The position numbers and the translations under genes were made by a program. The notes beneath the pieces were generated by a model that saw nothing but the letters and a program-made list of their open reading frames with translations, was not told where the DNA came from and did no database searches. A stretch of 64,000 bases of DNA from Avena insularis (Eukaryota; Streptophyta; Magnoliopsida; Poales; Poaceae): the NCBI GenBank assembly GCA_023614405.1, contig CM042686.1, forward strand, positions 464,970,740 to 465,034,739, written 5' to 3'. Below, in pieces: positions 33,421 through 44,640 of the stretch (positions are counted from its first letter, which is position 1; the number at the start of each line of letters is the position of its first letter).

Positions 33421-36180
33421 GCCGCTCTAGGCGCCGTGGCACATGGCACTCCGCCGCCGCCACCTGGAATGCCCCCAAACGCAGCCGCACCGGACCAGCA
33501 CCAGGGAGGCGAACCCTACCCAAGGGCCATGGGTACCATGATGATCCAAAAAGGACACCCCTCCAATAGGGTGCAGAAGGCCATCACTCGCCAAGTCAAA
33601 TTGGCCACACACTCGCCACCATCTACCACTGAGTACCTCAGCGGAAGCGAGTCCTGCATCACCTTCGACAAAAGCGATCACCTGCCTCAAGTACCTCGTC
33701 CAGGCCATTGTCCCCTCGTACTCGAGGCACAAATTGGAGGCTTTGACATGAGCCACGTCTTCATGGACGGCGGAAGCGGCATAAACCTTCTATTCGCGAG
33801 TACCTTGCGAGCAATGAGGATCCCTCTGACTTGCCTAGAGGCCTCGGACACAACATTCCACGGCATCGTCCCAGGAAAAGGCGTATATCCCCTGGGCAAA
33901 ATCAACCTCGACGTTATCTTCGGCACGCCAAAAAACTTCTGGCGCGAGCGCATCGACTTTGAGGTCGTCGACTGGCCCTCACGGTATCACTGCATCCTCG
34001 GACGTGTTGCGTTCGCCAGGTTCATGGCAGTACCACACTATGCCTACCTACAGATGAAAATGCCAGGTCCCAATGGCGTCATCACAGTCAACGGGAGCTT
34101 CGAAAGGTCCGACAGTTGCGATAGGGAATTCAACGGAATTTCCTAGTCCTTCGGCATGCAGGAAGAACTCGCAAGACCAAAGGAGTCGATCGACAACAGT
34201 CTGCCTCCCCTAAGCCGGCCAAGCTCGCCTGATCTATCTTTCGACTCATTAGTGCACACAAAGAAAGTGCAGGTCCACCCATCGGATCCCGCCAAAACGG
34301 CTCTCATCGCCAACAACTTGAGTCCCGCATAGGAACTCGCGCTCGTTGAATTCCTCCGTGAGCACTGGGAAAGTTTTGCCTGGTGTCCTGCGGACATGCC
34401 AGGAGTTCCCAGGGAATTCGCCGAGCATGCACTCAATGTCAACCCAGACGCAAGTCCGGTCAAGCACACAATCCGGCGATTATCTGAGCCACGGGCGAAG
34501 GCAGTCGGAATGGAGATCAACAGATTCCTTGACGCCAAATTCATACGCGAGATCAAGGAAAGCACTTGGCTCGCCAACACGGTGCTGGTACCAAAAAAGG
34601 ACACGGATATCCTGCTGATGTGCGTGGACTTCACTTCTATGAATAAGCACTACCCAAAGGATCACTTCCCATTGCCGCACATCGACCAGATCATCGACTC
34701 CACCGCAGGATGCGAGCGCCTCTGCTTCCTAGACGCCTACTCAGGCTATAATCAGATTCGAATGAAGGAGGAATATCAAGAGAAAACAACGTTTACAACG
34801 CCCTTTGTTGTGTTCTGCTACAACACAATGCCCTTCGGGCTAAAGAACGCGGGAGCCACCTACCAGCGGTGCATGCAGGCTTGCCTCAAGGAACAACTTG
34901 GTCGCAACATTCAAGTCTATGTCAATGACATAGTAATCAAGACCAAGGAGGAAGCCTCCCTAATCAACGATTTGCGTGAAACCTTTGCCAACCTCGACCG
35001 CTATCGGATCAAGCTCAATCCGGACAAATGTGCCTTTGGCGTGCCATCTGGGCAACTACTCGAGTACCTCATCTCCACGAGAGGAATCGAGGCAAACCCG
35101 AAGAAAATAAAAGCCATATTGGCCATGGAGAAACCAAAAAACATAAGGGGCGTTCAACAGCTGGCTGGGCGAATCGCGGCCCTCAGTCGATTCATCAGTC
35201 GAATGGGTGAAAAAGCACTGCCCTTCTACCAACTCCTCCGCAAAGCTAAAAAGTTCGAGTGGACCAATGAAGCGCCGGAAGCATTCGAAGACCTCAAGCG
35301 CCTGCTATCCACCTCGCCAGTACTAGTGACCCCACGGGAAAAGGAACCACTGTTGCTATATATCTTCGCCACCAACCAGGTGGTCGGAAAAGTGCTCATC
35401 GTCGAGCGAGCCGAGGAAAACAAGGTCCACGGGGTACAACGCCCAGTATACTACCTCAGCGAGGTCCTCACGCCAACAAAACAGCGGTACCCGCACTACC
35501 AGAAGCTGGCGTACGGCGTCTTCATGACCGCCCGACGACTATGCCATTACTTCCAGGAACACCCAATCGTGGTGGTCAACGACGCCCAGTTGGGGCATAT
35601 CCTCAATAACCCCGATGCCACGAGACGAGTCGCGCTTTGGTGAATAGAATTGTCTCCACGAGACATTACATACGAAAAACGCGATGCAATCAAGTCGCAA
35701 GTTCTTCCTGACTTTCTCGTGCACTGGATGGAGAACTAGCTCCCCGACAAACCAGATATGTCCTACCTCTGGACAATGCATTTCGACGGGTCCAAGCGGA
35801 AGGACGGAGCTGGTGTAGGTGTCATACTGACATCACCTCAAGGGGACAAGCTAAAGTGCATCCTGCGAATGCAGTTCACCGCCTCCAACAACGAAACAGA
35901 ATACGAGGCCCTACTACACGGAATGCGGATGGCAAAAGCCTGCGGTGCCAAAAGGCTCATTATTTACGGTGACACCAAGTTGGTCGTCAACCAAACAATG
36001 CATGAGTGCGATGCACTGAATGACAACATGATCGCCTACCGCGACCTCTACGACACACTCGAAGGGGACTTCGACGGCTGCGAGCGGCGACACATAGGCC
36101 ACGAAAGCAATGAAGAGGCGGACGCACTCGCCAACATAGGCTCTACCTGCGCCCCATACCACCTGGGGTATTTCTCGAGC
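33421..36180 (+). pseudogene. pol: Protease, reverse transcriptase and RNase H of the inner Tat element
   Basis: Same frame as the gag part. An aspartic-protease-like segment has FMDGGSGINLLF near 33770. RT spans ~34380-35000: FLDAYSGYNQI, MPFGLKNAGATYQR and YVNDIVIK, where YVDD is expected. The first catalytic aspartate codon is AAT at 34924-34926, so polymerase activity should be lost. RNase H spans ~35760-36130 (MHFDGSKRKDGAGVGV, ASNNETEYEALLHG, HESNEEADALAN). In-frame stops are TAG 34144, TAG 34330, TGA 35641 and TAG 35737. A single-base shift near 36153 moves the downstream integrase into the third frame. Confidence 0.9.
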
Positions 36181-36182
36181 GC

Positions 36183-37612
36183 ATCTGCGAACACTCCATC
36201 AAGCCAAAGGCAGCAGAGAAGAAAACAAGCGCAACAACAGACTCGGGGGCTACGCCACCCAATGAGCCAATAGCACTCGACGACCTGGAGCTAGACACAG
36301 TACTCGAAGGACCAATGAGCGTCATGATGATCGAATCATCCTGGACTCAGCCGTACATCACGTACCTCCTCAGCAAATGGCTACCGGACGACCCGACTGA
36401 TGCACGACACATCGCGCGGCGATCGAAGGCATTCGCTGTTATCAACAGCGAACTATACAAGTGCAGCATCACAGGAGTACTCCAGTGATGCGTCTCCACG
36501 GCTGATGGAAGAGCTATCCTCCTAGACATCCATGAGGGAACCTGTGGACACCACGCTGGCAGTCGTGCCCTCGTAGCCAAAGCTCTGCGAGCTGGGTTCT
36601 ACTGGCCTACGGCAATGCGTGATGCCAAGTACATCGTCCAGAAATGCAACGCGTGTCAATGATTCGCGGACAAGCCGCACGCACCTGGCGCAGAACTCCG
36701 GCCAATCCCATTGGCCTGGCCCTTCGTGCAATGGGGACTCGACATGGTCGGCAAGATCCCCAAGTCCTCACGAGGAGGTTACGTCTACCTCCTAGTGGCA
36801 GTCGACAAGTTCACCAAGTGGATAGAAGCCATGCCAGTGACCAACCAATCAGGGCACAGTGCCGTCAAGTTCTTCGAGTCCATCGTCTTCCGCTTCGGAG
36901 TGCCACACAGCATCATCACAGACAATGGAACAAACTTCACATCCAAGGAGTTCCAAGAATTCTGTGAGAATCTGGGAATCAACATCAGCTACGCCTTGGT
37001 AGCACATCCACAGGCCAACGGTCAGGTTGAAAAGGCGAACGGGCTCGTCTGCGGCGGCATCAAGAAGCGACTCCTCTGGCCACTCGAACAAGCCGCGGGC
37101 TGCTGGCCAGATGAACTGCAATTAGTACTCTGGAGCCTACGAACAACCCCAAGCAGTGCTACAGGCTACACCCCGTTCTTTATGGTGCACGGGGCCGAAG
37201 CAGTGCTGCCCCCCGAGGTACGGTACAAGGCGCCACGTGTGGTCGCTTTCAGCGAACATGAGTCATCCCTTGCACTCGAAGACTCCATCGATCTCCTTGA
37301 CGAGGCAAGGGAAATTGCGGCGGAAAGATCAACGATCTACCAGTAGAACCTGTGCAACTACCATAGTAGGAGGCTACGCCCCAGATCCTTCGTCGAAGGC
37401 GACCTAGTCCTATGACTAAAGCAGCAAGGACATCTCAAGCTCGAGTCCCCTGGGAGGGACCATACGTGATTACAGAAGTAATCCCAGGTGGCGCCTATCG
37501 CCTTCAAGATCTAGAGACAGGAGTCGCATACTCCAACCCCTGGAACGTCAGGCATGCGGCGCTTCTACCTAGTCGTTTTTACTTTTACATCACAAATAAG
37601 GCACTCAGCTAA
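36183..37612 (+). pseudogene. pol: Integrase of the inner Tat element
   Basis: Third-frame sequence contains the zinc site (HEGTCGHHAGSRA ... CNACQ), the core D (WGLDMVGKIPKSS), the second D (ITDNGTNF), the E region (HPQANGQVEKANGLV), LWSLRTTPSSATGYTPFF, and a C-terminal part WEGPYVITEVIPGGAYRL with WNVRHAALL near the end. In-frame stops are TGA 36486, TGA 36660, TAG 37344 and TGA 37413, three or four of them one transition from Arg or Gln codons. Its target-site preference is unknown. Confidence 0.9.
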
Positions 37613-38006
37613 GGCTACTTAGCCACGCATTGTACTTCGTACTGGCTCATGAGTAAATAAAGCTAAGTGCCCCAAAACTCTGTGTTTTCCTTTATTTGTC
37701 ATAACTTATCCACTCGGGGGCTGCGCCACCCTATACACATCTATTCTGTGAACTAAAAACGCGATATCCCGAGTAGCTGGCAAAGAAATCGAAACCCTTG
37801 ACACAACATCAACCCAGTTGCAACGCACCTGACAGGTTGACAAGGGACTGAGATAAGTGCATGAACAGGCTAACAAAAAGGAATCGCATAAGTGCAACAC
37901 ACTCACACGCTAACAAGCTCTTTATACATAATCGACAGTCAATTATACACAGCATACATACGAACTTTACAACATTGGTACACTTATGTGTAGGATACAA
38001 ATTAAC

Positions 38007-38825
38007 CTACTGCTGCAACAAAAGAACGTTGGTCTGCTCCTCGAAGAAATCAACGATCTCCTCTGCTGGGCGATCCACTGGCTGATAATGCGGCACCATA
38101 TCCCAAGCAGAGCCTGCTGGTGGTGTAGGTGCCCCAACCGCAATTGCCGCAACGTCTAGGTCCGGCCTATGAAGTTGCACCACCGACAGAGCGTCCTTGG
38201 CACCAGCCACCAACTGTTGCCTTACACAGTCGCGAACCACAGCCAGGTCTTGGAACTTGGCAAGAAGGGCCAGCAGGCTTGATGGAGCAACATCCAGCGG
38301 AAACATCATCTGATAAATGTTCTTCAAACATGACTGCGACTTCTTCAGAAAGTGCAGCACTCGCGACGCACGGTCTTGCAGGGTCGCTAGCACAATCGCA
38401 CGATCGTGATCCACCCAGAAGTATCCACTCTCCTGAAGTTGCTCTTGGGTCAGATCATGCATGTGAATGGTAATCCTATCTTTCTCATCATGCGGATGGC
38501 GCGCGCTGACAACTATACAAAGAGACAACGGAAGCATAAGGACAGCACACCATTGCGTGACTACAAGGAAAAGATAAGAGTAAGCACACTAACACTTAAA
38601 TTGGTCGCCCAGTTGGGTCATCTCCCCTAGCAGATACTGCTCTCGGGCGGTGGCTTTCTCTGCCTTTAACTTCCATACATCCGCGCTACCGCGGAGCACG
38701 GGCAATTCATGCTCCAGCTGCTTCACGCGGTCATGCAGTCGCGAAAGTAGTGATAGCTCATCCACCCTGGAGCACGATGGCGCCAAAGTATCATCAAGGG
38801 GCGGTGAGTCCTGAGGTTCCCTCAA
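38007..38825 (-). pseudogene. Distal antisense exons in the inner Tat element (coiled-coil type)
   Basis: Two minus-strand open blocks, 38825-38589 (SRVDELSLLSRLHDRVKQLEHELPVLRG) and 38537-38007 (ARHPHDEKDRITIHMHDLTQEQ ... QQLVAGAKDALSVVQLHRPDLDV, ending EEQTNVLLLQQ). They lie downstream of, and on the same strand as, the antisense gene 38997-41782. They could be its further exons, since AG|.. and |GT signals lie between the blocks. Alternatively they are a second antisense gene. No domain recognised. Confidence 0.45.
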
Positions 38826-38996
38826 AGGATCACTTGATGTACCCTACCACAAGCCAAGCAAGAAGCGAATAAGAAGATCAAATCGACACACAGACAAAAT
38901 ATTCGAGTGCGTTCAAGATTGGCAATAGTATCAGCAGATACACCCACCAAAAGGCATGTTCTAGACAAAGGCATAAACTAATCAACTATTACAAAG

Positions 38997-41782
38997 CTAC
39001 TGAGGAGCGATTGGCTTCTTTGACTTTGATGGCTTCGGGGGCTTCATCGAGTCAGTGGCAGTGTCAGATGCCACTGACTTTCCGCTAGCCCCTGATGCCA
39101 CAGCCTTTGTCGCCTTCTTGACTCGCTGTAGCTCCTCAGAGTACTTCGCAACCATGTTAATCAGCTGCGGCCCATATTTTCCACAGGCAGTTGCGAAGGG
39201 AGCAAAGACTACCTGCTGGCTGTTTGCGCTAACGGGCATCGCCTTCGAAACTGCCTCAGAATCAACCTCGACTCCGTGGGCCTGCACCATGGCAAGTGAC
39301 ATGGACGCGCCAGTCGCACGGAGTGAGTTCTTGAAGCTTGAAGGAACACCCCTGGCGAGGGACTCCACCAGCTCGTTCATGTTCTCGATTAGCTCAGCCT
39401 TAGACATCAACTCCTCCCGGAGGCGACTAAGCACGCCCTTGGCCTTCGAGAGCATATGCTGAACGGCGGCGATGCGGTCCTCGACTGCTGAAAGCGCACC
39501 CGCCAAGGCGTCGTCGTGGTGGAGGGCCTGAGCATCAAAGCTCAAATCGCCAGCATCTGTACATAAACCCACGGATGGACACAAACATCAGCGCCAATGG
39601 CAAAAAATCGAACAAGAGCAAGATAATGATATCCAAACACAGTACCTGAGAGGGCCTTGGCAATCGAGAAAAGTTGTTATTCGAACAACTTCTCCCTGGC
39701 TGCGATGGAGGCACGCAGATCCTCTTCGCGCCTCTATGCCTCGTCACGCGCCGCGATTGCCTCATCGCGGCCCTTCATAGCCGCGGCGAGTGTCTTCTCC
39801 ATGGTGGCGGCATCGCGGCAAAGGGCATTATGCTTAGCTACAAAACAAAAAGATTGACTATCAATCGACTACATAAAAATGACGCAGAAAAGGGAGAAGT
39901 AATGGGCACGTACTTTTTACCACGCGATGGCGCGTCTCCAGCATCACATGCTGGTGGCCCATCGCAAGCACCTGCTCTGCCAAGAGAGCGGCCTCCTTCA
40001 CAAGGAGCTATGGCAAAAAGAAGGCAACAAAGGATTAGCAGAAGCCATCGATAGCATCGACTGCAACTTCGAAACGAAGAAATCCCACACTTACATGATC
40101 CTCCAATGACTCCAAAGTCGATTGGTGTGCAGTTATCCGGGCAACCATTCAATGCTCCCCTTCATGCGGAGAACTGGAAGAGTTGTGCCTGGAGTGGGCC
40201 GCCAATGGAGGGGAAGGAGCACGCTCGACCTCTTTCTTGGCCCTTGAGGTTGCGACTCCTAATTCTTTCAAAAATTGGACGTCGCCAGAAGACGACGACG
40301 CCTCTTGACTACAAGACAAAACTAACATCAAGGATAAGGCAAAAGCCAGCGAAGAATCAAAAAGGAGAAAATCGAATACTTACCAATCAAACTTATCAAA
40401 GTCAAAGGTTGGTTCCCCCGACTCTGACGAGGACTCCTTTGGCAGTCGCATCTTCTTGCGAGAAGATGGCGCCACGGCGCTCACAGGAAAGGCAGGGATC
40501 GGCGACTCCGCACCAACGCCCGCACCTTTCGGAGTCGAAGGAGACAACACATCGGAATCCTTGTTGCGCGAACGCATGCGAGTATCCGGGCTACCCGACT
40601 CGGGGGGCTTCCTCCTCCACATCGGATGGGGATCGACTCGACTCGTCCTCTTCCGAGAAACCGCAAGGAATAACCCCCTCAGGAAGAGGGGGCATACAGG
40701 GTGATACCGCCCAATCCTGCATACAGACAACAAAATTAGCACAAAGATAAGAAACGGCAGAGAGGCAATCGACAAACTAAGCTACTGCGTAGCACAACTA
40801 TACCTCAGGAGGAGGGTTAGCAGCATCAAACGGAGGAACAACTGGCTCACTGGGGAGCACATCCTTAACGGTGTACTTGGTGACCAGTCGAACCCTTTTG
40901 TCTACTTCACTCGCGGACATGCCATCGGCAGACACGCGAGTGACATCGTTAGTGCCAGCCCACTTAAACATGGGATGGACTCTGGCCTGCAGGGGCTGGA
41001 CACGACGGCGCAGCCATGTGCGAATGAGGGTGCAGCCTCCTTCCTCTTTGCCTATGCGACTCTCGAGGTCGCACACGCGCTCGTACAGCACATCTATCTC
41101 CACGGACTCGTCGGGCATAACGACATTCTTCCAGGAGTGCCTCCTCCTGCATGGCGTCGAGGGATCAAAACGCGCGCGTCCGGAGTGGTCTCCGTTGGCC
41201 TTCTGGTCGCGAACGTAGAGCCACTTGTCCCTCCACCCTTGGACGGAGGCCATGAGTTTGATGTCGAAGTACGTGGCAGAGGAGTCGACGTGGATTCCGC
41301 AGCCGCCTACATCGTAGACTATGGAACCAGATACCGATTGGCGTTTTGAAGAGGTGTTTCAAGAGACCGAAATGCGGCTCGATCCTGAGCCAGCACTCAC
41401 AGAGGGTGATGTAGCAAGCTACATGGAGAATGGAATTGGGGGACAGCTGATGGAGCTGGATCCCGTAAAAACAAAGAAGGTCCCTAAAGAAAGGATGCAA
41501 GGGCAGAGAGAGGCCGCGAATGATGAACGCTAGGAACATCAATCGAAAACCGGCAGGAGGAGAGGGAGTTACCTCGCCGCCGAGGACACGCGCGTCGGCG
41601 ACTGCAGCGGACAACACTCCGTCTTGGCAAAGAAGACGAAGATCAGAAGACTTGATGACAGATGGATGCCACGCGCCATTCGTGACGCGGGTGCCCGTGC
41701 CCTTCTTCTTCCCGCCGGCGGCGTTGCTGGTGCCCGGAGCGGCGGAGCCGCCTTTCTTCTTCACCGCAATAGCGGTAGCCAC
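38997..41782 (-). pseudogene. Antisense gene of the inner Tat element (Transposase_28-like), spliced, frameshifted
   Basis: Minus-strand ATG at 41782. Exon 1 (to 40804) is Lys/Gly/Ala-rich (VKKKGGSAAPGTSN, AAGGKKKGTGTR). It then has the family block FRLMFLAFIIRGLSLPLHPFFR with DLLCFYGIQLHQLSPNSIL, a frameshift near 41330, and MASVQGWRDKWLYVRDQK. It ends CCTGAG|GTATAG. Exon 2 (40716-40384) begins after TGTATGCAG, contains another likely shift, and ends GATTG|GTAAGTATT, a near-consensus donor. Exon 3 begins at 40308 after GTCTTGTAG. A last exon (~39557-38997) carries a coiled coil (AVEDRIAAVQHMLSKAKGVL) and ends KPPKPSKSKKPIAPQ with TAG. It is antisense to the retroelement and downstream of pol, as in the other two Tat elements. 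Function unknown. Confidence 0.7.
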
Positions 41783-41975
41783 GGAATCGGCCGCGGCACC
41801 TCCTTTCTTCTTCCCTATTGCACGGTGGCGATGCGAGTGGAGAAAGTAGCTGGGAAACGTGCAGAGCTGGTCCAGTGCTGCGGAAGGAAAAGAGCGCAGC
41901 GAAAGTAGAGGAGCAGCGGCAATGGCGAAGAAGGCAAAGGATGAGCAAAAGCAGATGTGAATTTTACCGTCGCAT

Positions 41976-41992
41976 CTCCACTACTTAACCCC
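41976..41992 (-). promoter_or_regulatory. TATA-like box of the inner antisense gene
   Basis: The minus strand reads GGGGTTAAGTAGTGGAG ~195 bases upstream of the ATG at 41782. It matches GGTTAAATAGGGGAG at 744-753 except for an A-to-G change inside the box and one other base. Confidence 0.45.
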
Positions 41993-42284
41993 TGGAAGAT
42001 GCAATCCAACGGCTCAGGAAAACCCTACTGGACGCGTGGCGATCATCATGCTAGACACGTGGAGGAGCTGAAACAGGAACCGTCCCCCACCACTCCCATT
42101 ACACGCGGAAATCGAGGAGGCACGGTTAAAATAAAGATTATGCACGCCCAGTCAAATCAGAGTCAGGCAGTGGGACCCACCACTCGTCACGTCCCGTTAA
42201 ACTCGCTCACGCGGGCAATTGAGGTCACGAAATCGTCAGCATTGACGTCATCAACAACTACGCAGCAGAAGACTTCGATTACTT

Positions 42285-42604
42285 TAGTCCTTGCTCGAGT
42301 CTTCGACTCCACCAAGCACTCGGGGGCTACTCCCATAGGGAGCGCTGGTCACGCACCCTACGATTTTTTCTTTTTCTTTTACAGGAATATGAACAATCAA
42401 AGCAAAACCCAATCAATCGAAGCTCGGTTCGATTATGGACATGGGTTACTCCCATAGGGAGCGCCGAAAGCAAATTCGACTGAAACAAGCAAATAAAGAC
42501 GACAGCAGTCGCAAAGGTTTTTTAGTCCCTGCCTGAGTCTTCGACTCAACCAGGCACTCGGGGGCTACTCCCATAGGGAGCGCTGGTCGCGCACCCTATG
42601 ATTA
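42285..42604. repeat. ~82-bp direct repeat, 238 bp apart, carrying polypurine-like tracts
   Basis: TAGTCC(T/C)TGC(C/T)(C/T)GAGTCTTCGA at 42285 and 42523 continues through CACTCGGGGGCTACTCCC, ATAGGGAGCGCTGGTC and GCACCCTA. A partial third copy (GGGTTACTCCCATAGGGAG) is at 42443. ACTCGGGGGCTAC equals the true polypurine tract at 43123-43135. Confidence 0.85.
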
Positions 42605-43122
42605 TTTGTACAAAAGTACTACGTGTTGATAACGTCCACACTCGAAGTTTATGGCGACACCGCCTCATAATTTTTCACTACAAAGAGACCGCGTCTCCTG
42701 GGTCACCCGAATCATCTCCGCGATGATAAAATTCGGATGCGGCGCTTGCAGCGTGAAGGTAAGACCTGAATAAGGCCTAGCAACGCATTAAGTTGCGCAC
42801 TACCAGAAATATATCTGTGCCTACAGGTACGATGAATATGCCTTGACGGACGCATCAAGTGCTCACATCCATATACTGGAATTCGACTCCTGTAAGACCT
42901 CCGCGGCTTGAGTCGAATTACACCAGCACTTTTCTGGACTCGAATTCGAGTATGTGGCGTTGTTTTACCCTAAGGTAGTTAACTGATACCGATACAGTGG
43001 TTAAAATCAGGCACGCACATCAACAATCCCTATGACATAAACAGAGCAGTCGAAAAATGTACTCAGTCATGCACTCGAGAGGCTTCATAAAGTCTCTAGT
43101 CGAATCTGCGATTCCACTAGAC

Positions 43123-43135
43123 ACTCGGGGGCTAC
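43123..43135 (+). other. Polypurine tract of the inner Tat element
   Basis: ACTCGGGGGCTAC directly before the 3' LTR start TGACATGGG at 43136. Confidence 0.85.
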
Positions 43136-43623
43136 TGACATGGGTATACCCTATAGGTACTCGAGCTTGGTATATACGACCTAAATACATAGAAGCCCAC
43201 GGTATCGCCAAGGCCCAAATCAAGAATTCGAGTAACCTGTGGACTCTCGATTGCTTGAATAACAAGAAGAAGCTAAAGATAGAAAGTTCAAAAGGGAAAA
43301 CCCTAACTTGTAACTGACTTGACCTGATACACGAGACCTAGCCTATCTATATAAAGGCTAGGAGGGGTGGCGAGGAGGACACACGCAACCCTAGTTTCCA
43401 CAGCCCTTGCTAGATTGCATTTGCGCACCATTGTAATCTTCGATTCCTTTGATAATTCCACGAGCAGACAAGCAAGAGTAGGGACCTCTACGAGGCTTAA
43501 ACCTGGGTAAATCTTCGAGTCCCCTGTGTGCTTGTTTGCTAGCCGATAGATTTCTCCAGCGCTCCCTCCTTCTCCAAAACCCAAGTCCATAACAATGGGC
43601 ATTGATGAGTTAAACCCTCGTCA
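43136..43623 (+). repeat. 3' LTR of the inner Tat element (488 bp)
   Basis: Colinear with 30641-31129, ending CCCTCGTCA, with a TATATAAA box near 43349-43356. It is followed by the second GTCAG target copy at 43624-43628. Confidence 0.95.
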
Positions 43624-43628
43624 GTCAG

Positions 43629-44640
43629 TGATGATGTTGTTGGGGTAGCCGAAGCGCGTGATGATGTCGGTAAAGAACTTGACCACTGTTGGCCCATCTA
43701 GCTTCTTAATTGGCCTTGCCTCGATCCACTTGGTGAACTTGTCAACTGCCACCAACAGGTGTGTCATGCTAGCTCGCATCATTTAGAAGGGGCCTACCAT
43801 GTACAAACCCTAGACGGTGAATGGCCAGGTGATGGGGATCGTCTTGAGTGCTACCTATGGAGTGTGCTTTTGCTGGCTGAATCGCGGGCACCCATTACAT
43901 GCCTTTACCAACTTCTCGGCGTCTTCCAGCGCCGTGGGCCAGTAGAACCCGTGGCAGAATGCCTTGGACACTATGGCTCGTGATGATGCATGGTGACCGC
44001 ACTCGCCTTGGTGAATGTCTACTAGCAGTCGGATTCCCTCTTCTTGGCTCATGCAGTGCTGGTAGATCTCGCCAACACTATGCTTGTATAGCTCGTTGTT
44101 GATGATGGTGTATGCACTTGCTTTGCACTTCACTTGCCTTGCCTCGACATCCTTGTTTGGAAACTCTCCTTTGGCTAGGAAGTTCATGAATGGCCTGGCC
44201 CATGGGGGTTTCCCGGATGGTGTACACAGTCTCCATGATGAGCTTGACTTGCTCGCCCATGGCCGGCTTGGGCTCCTCTGGCGGCCTACCGGGTGGAAGA
44301 ATAGAGTCGGCATTCCCCGGGATGCTAGAGCCGGCTGGGAGTGTCGCAGCCTTCGACGCGGCAGTCCTCAGGATGGAGGCGGCAGTCCCTGGGTGTGGCG
44401 TAGAAGTCCCTGGGTGTGGTGCGGCAGTCCCCAGGGCCTTAGCTATAGCTTCATGTTGCTTGGAGCCAGTAGTCCCCGGGTCTACATCCAGCATGATGGA
44501 GTCAGATTCTGGAGATGGTGTGATGGACGGCTTGCGCAGGTGTTCGAGGGAAACTCTAGGCGGAATTGCTGCTCTTGTTGACCCGACGCGGGTGAGTGCG
44601 TCCGCGGCTTCGTTATTTGCTTGAGGCACTTGGTGTTACT
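43629..44640 (-). pseudogene. pol: N-terminal half of the outer integrase, with the linker from RNase H
   Basis: Minus-strand reading gives a linker with tandem P(H)PGT(A/S) motifs (44500-44380), then the zinc-binding region (DIHQGECGHHASSRAIV ... KACNGCPRFSQQKH), and the start of the catalytic core (LLVAVDKFTKWIEARP, then GYPNNIITD at the very edge of the insertion site). The other half is at 29940-30640. Confidence 0.85.

Larger units (their letters stand above)
30641..43623 (+). mobile_element. Inner Tat-lineage Ty3/Gypsy retrotransposon (plus strand), nested, ~13.0 kb
   Basis: LTRs 30641-31129 and 43136-43623, primer site 31132-31149, gag, protease, RT, RNase H and integrase on the plus strand to ~37610, a 5.5-kb region with antisense genes, polypurine tract 43123-43135, and perfect 5-bp target duplications GTCAG. 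It lies in opposite orientation inside the integrase gene of the outer element. LTR difference by eye is about 23 in 489 (~5 %). Coding parts carry many TAG/TGA stops and at least two single-base shifts. Confidence 0.95.

Noticed and set aside
33104..33756. Plus-strand ORF 33104-33382 and minus-strand ORF 33427-33756
   Set aside because: Shadows of the inner gag-pol frame in other phases.
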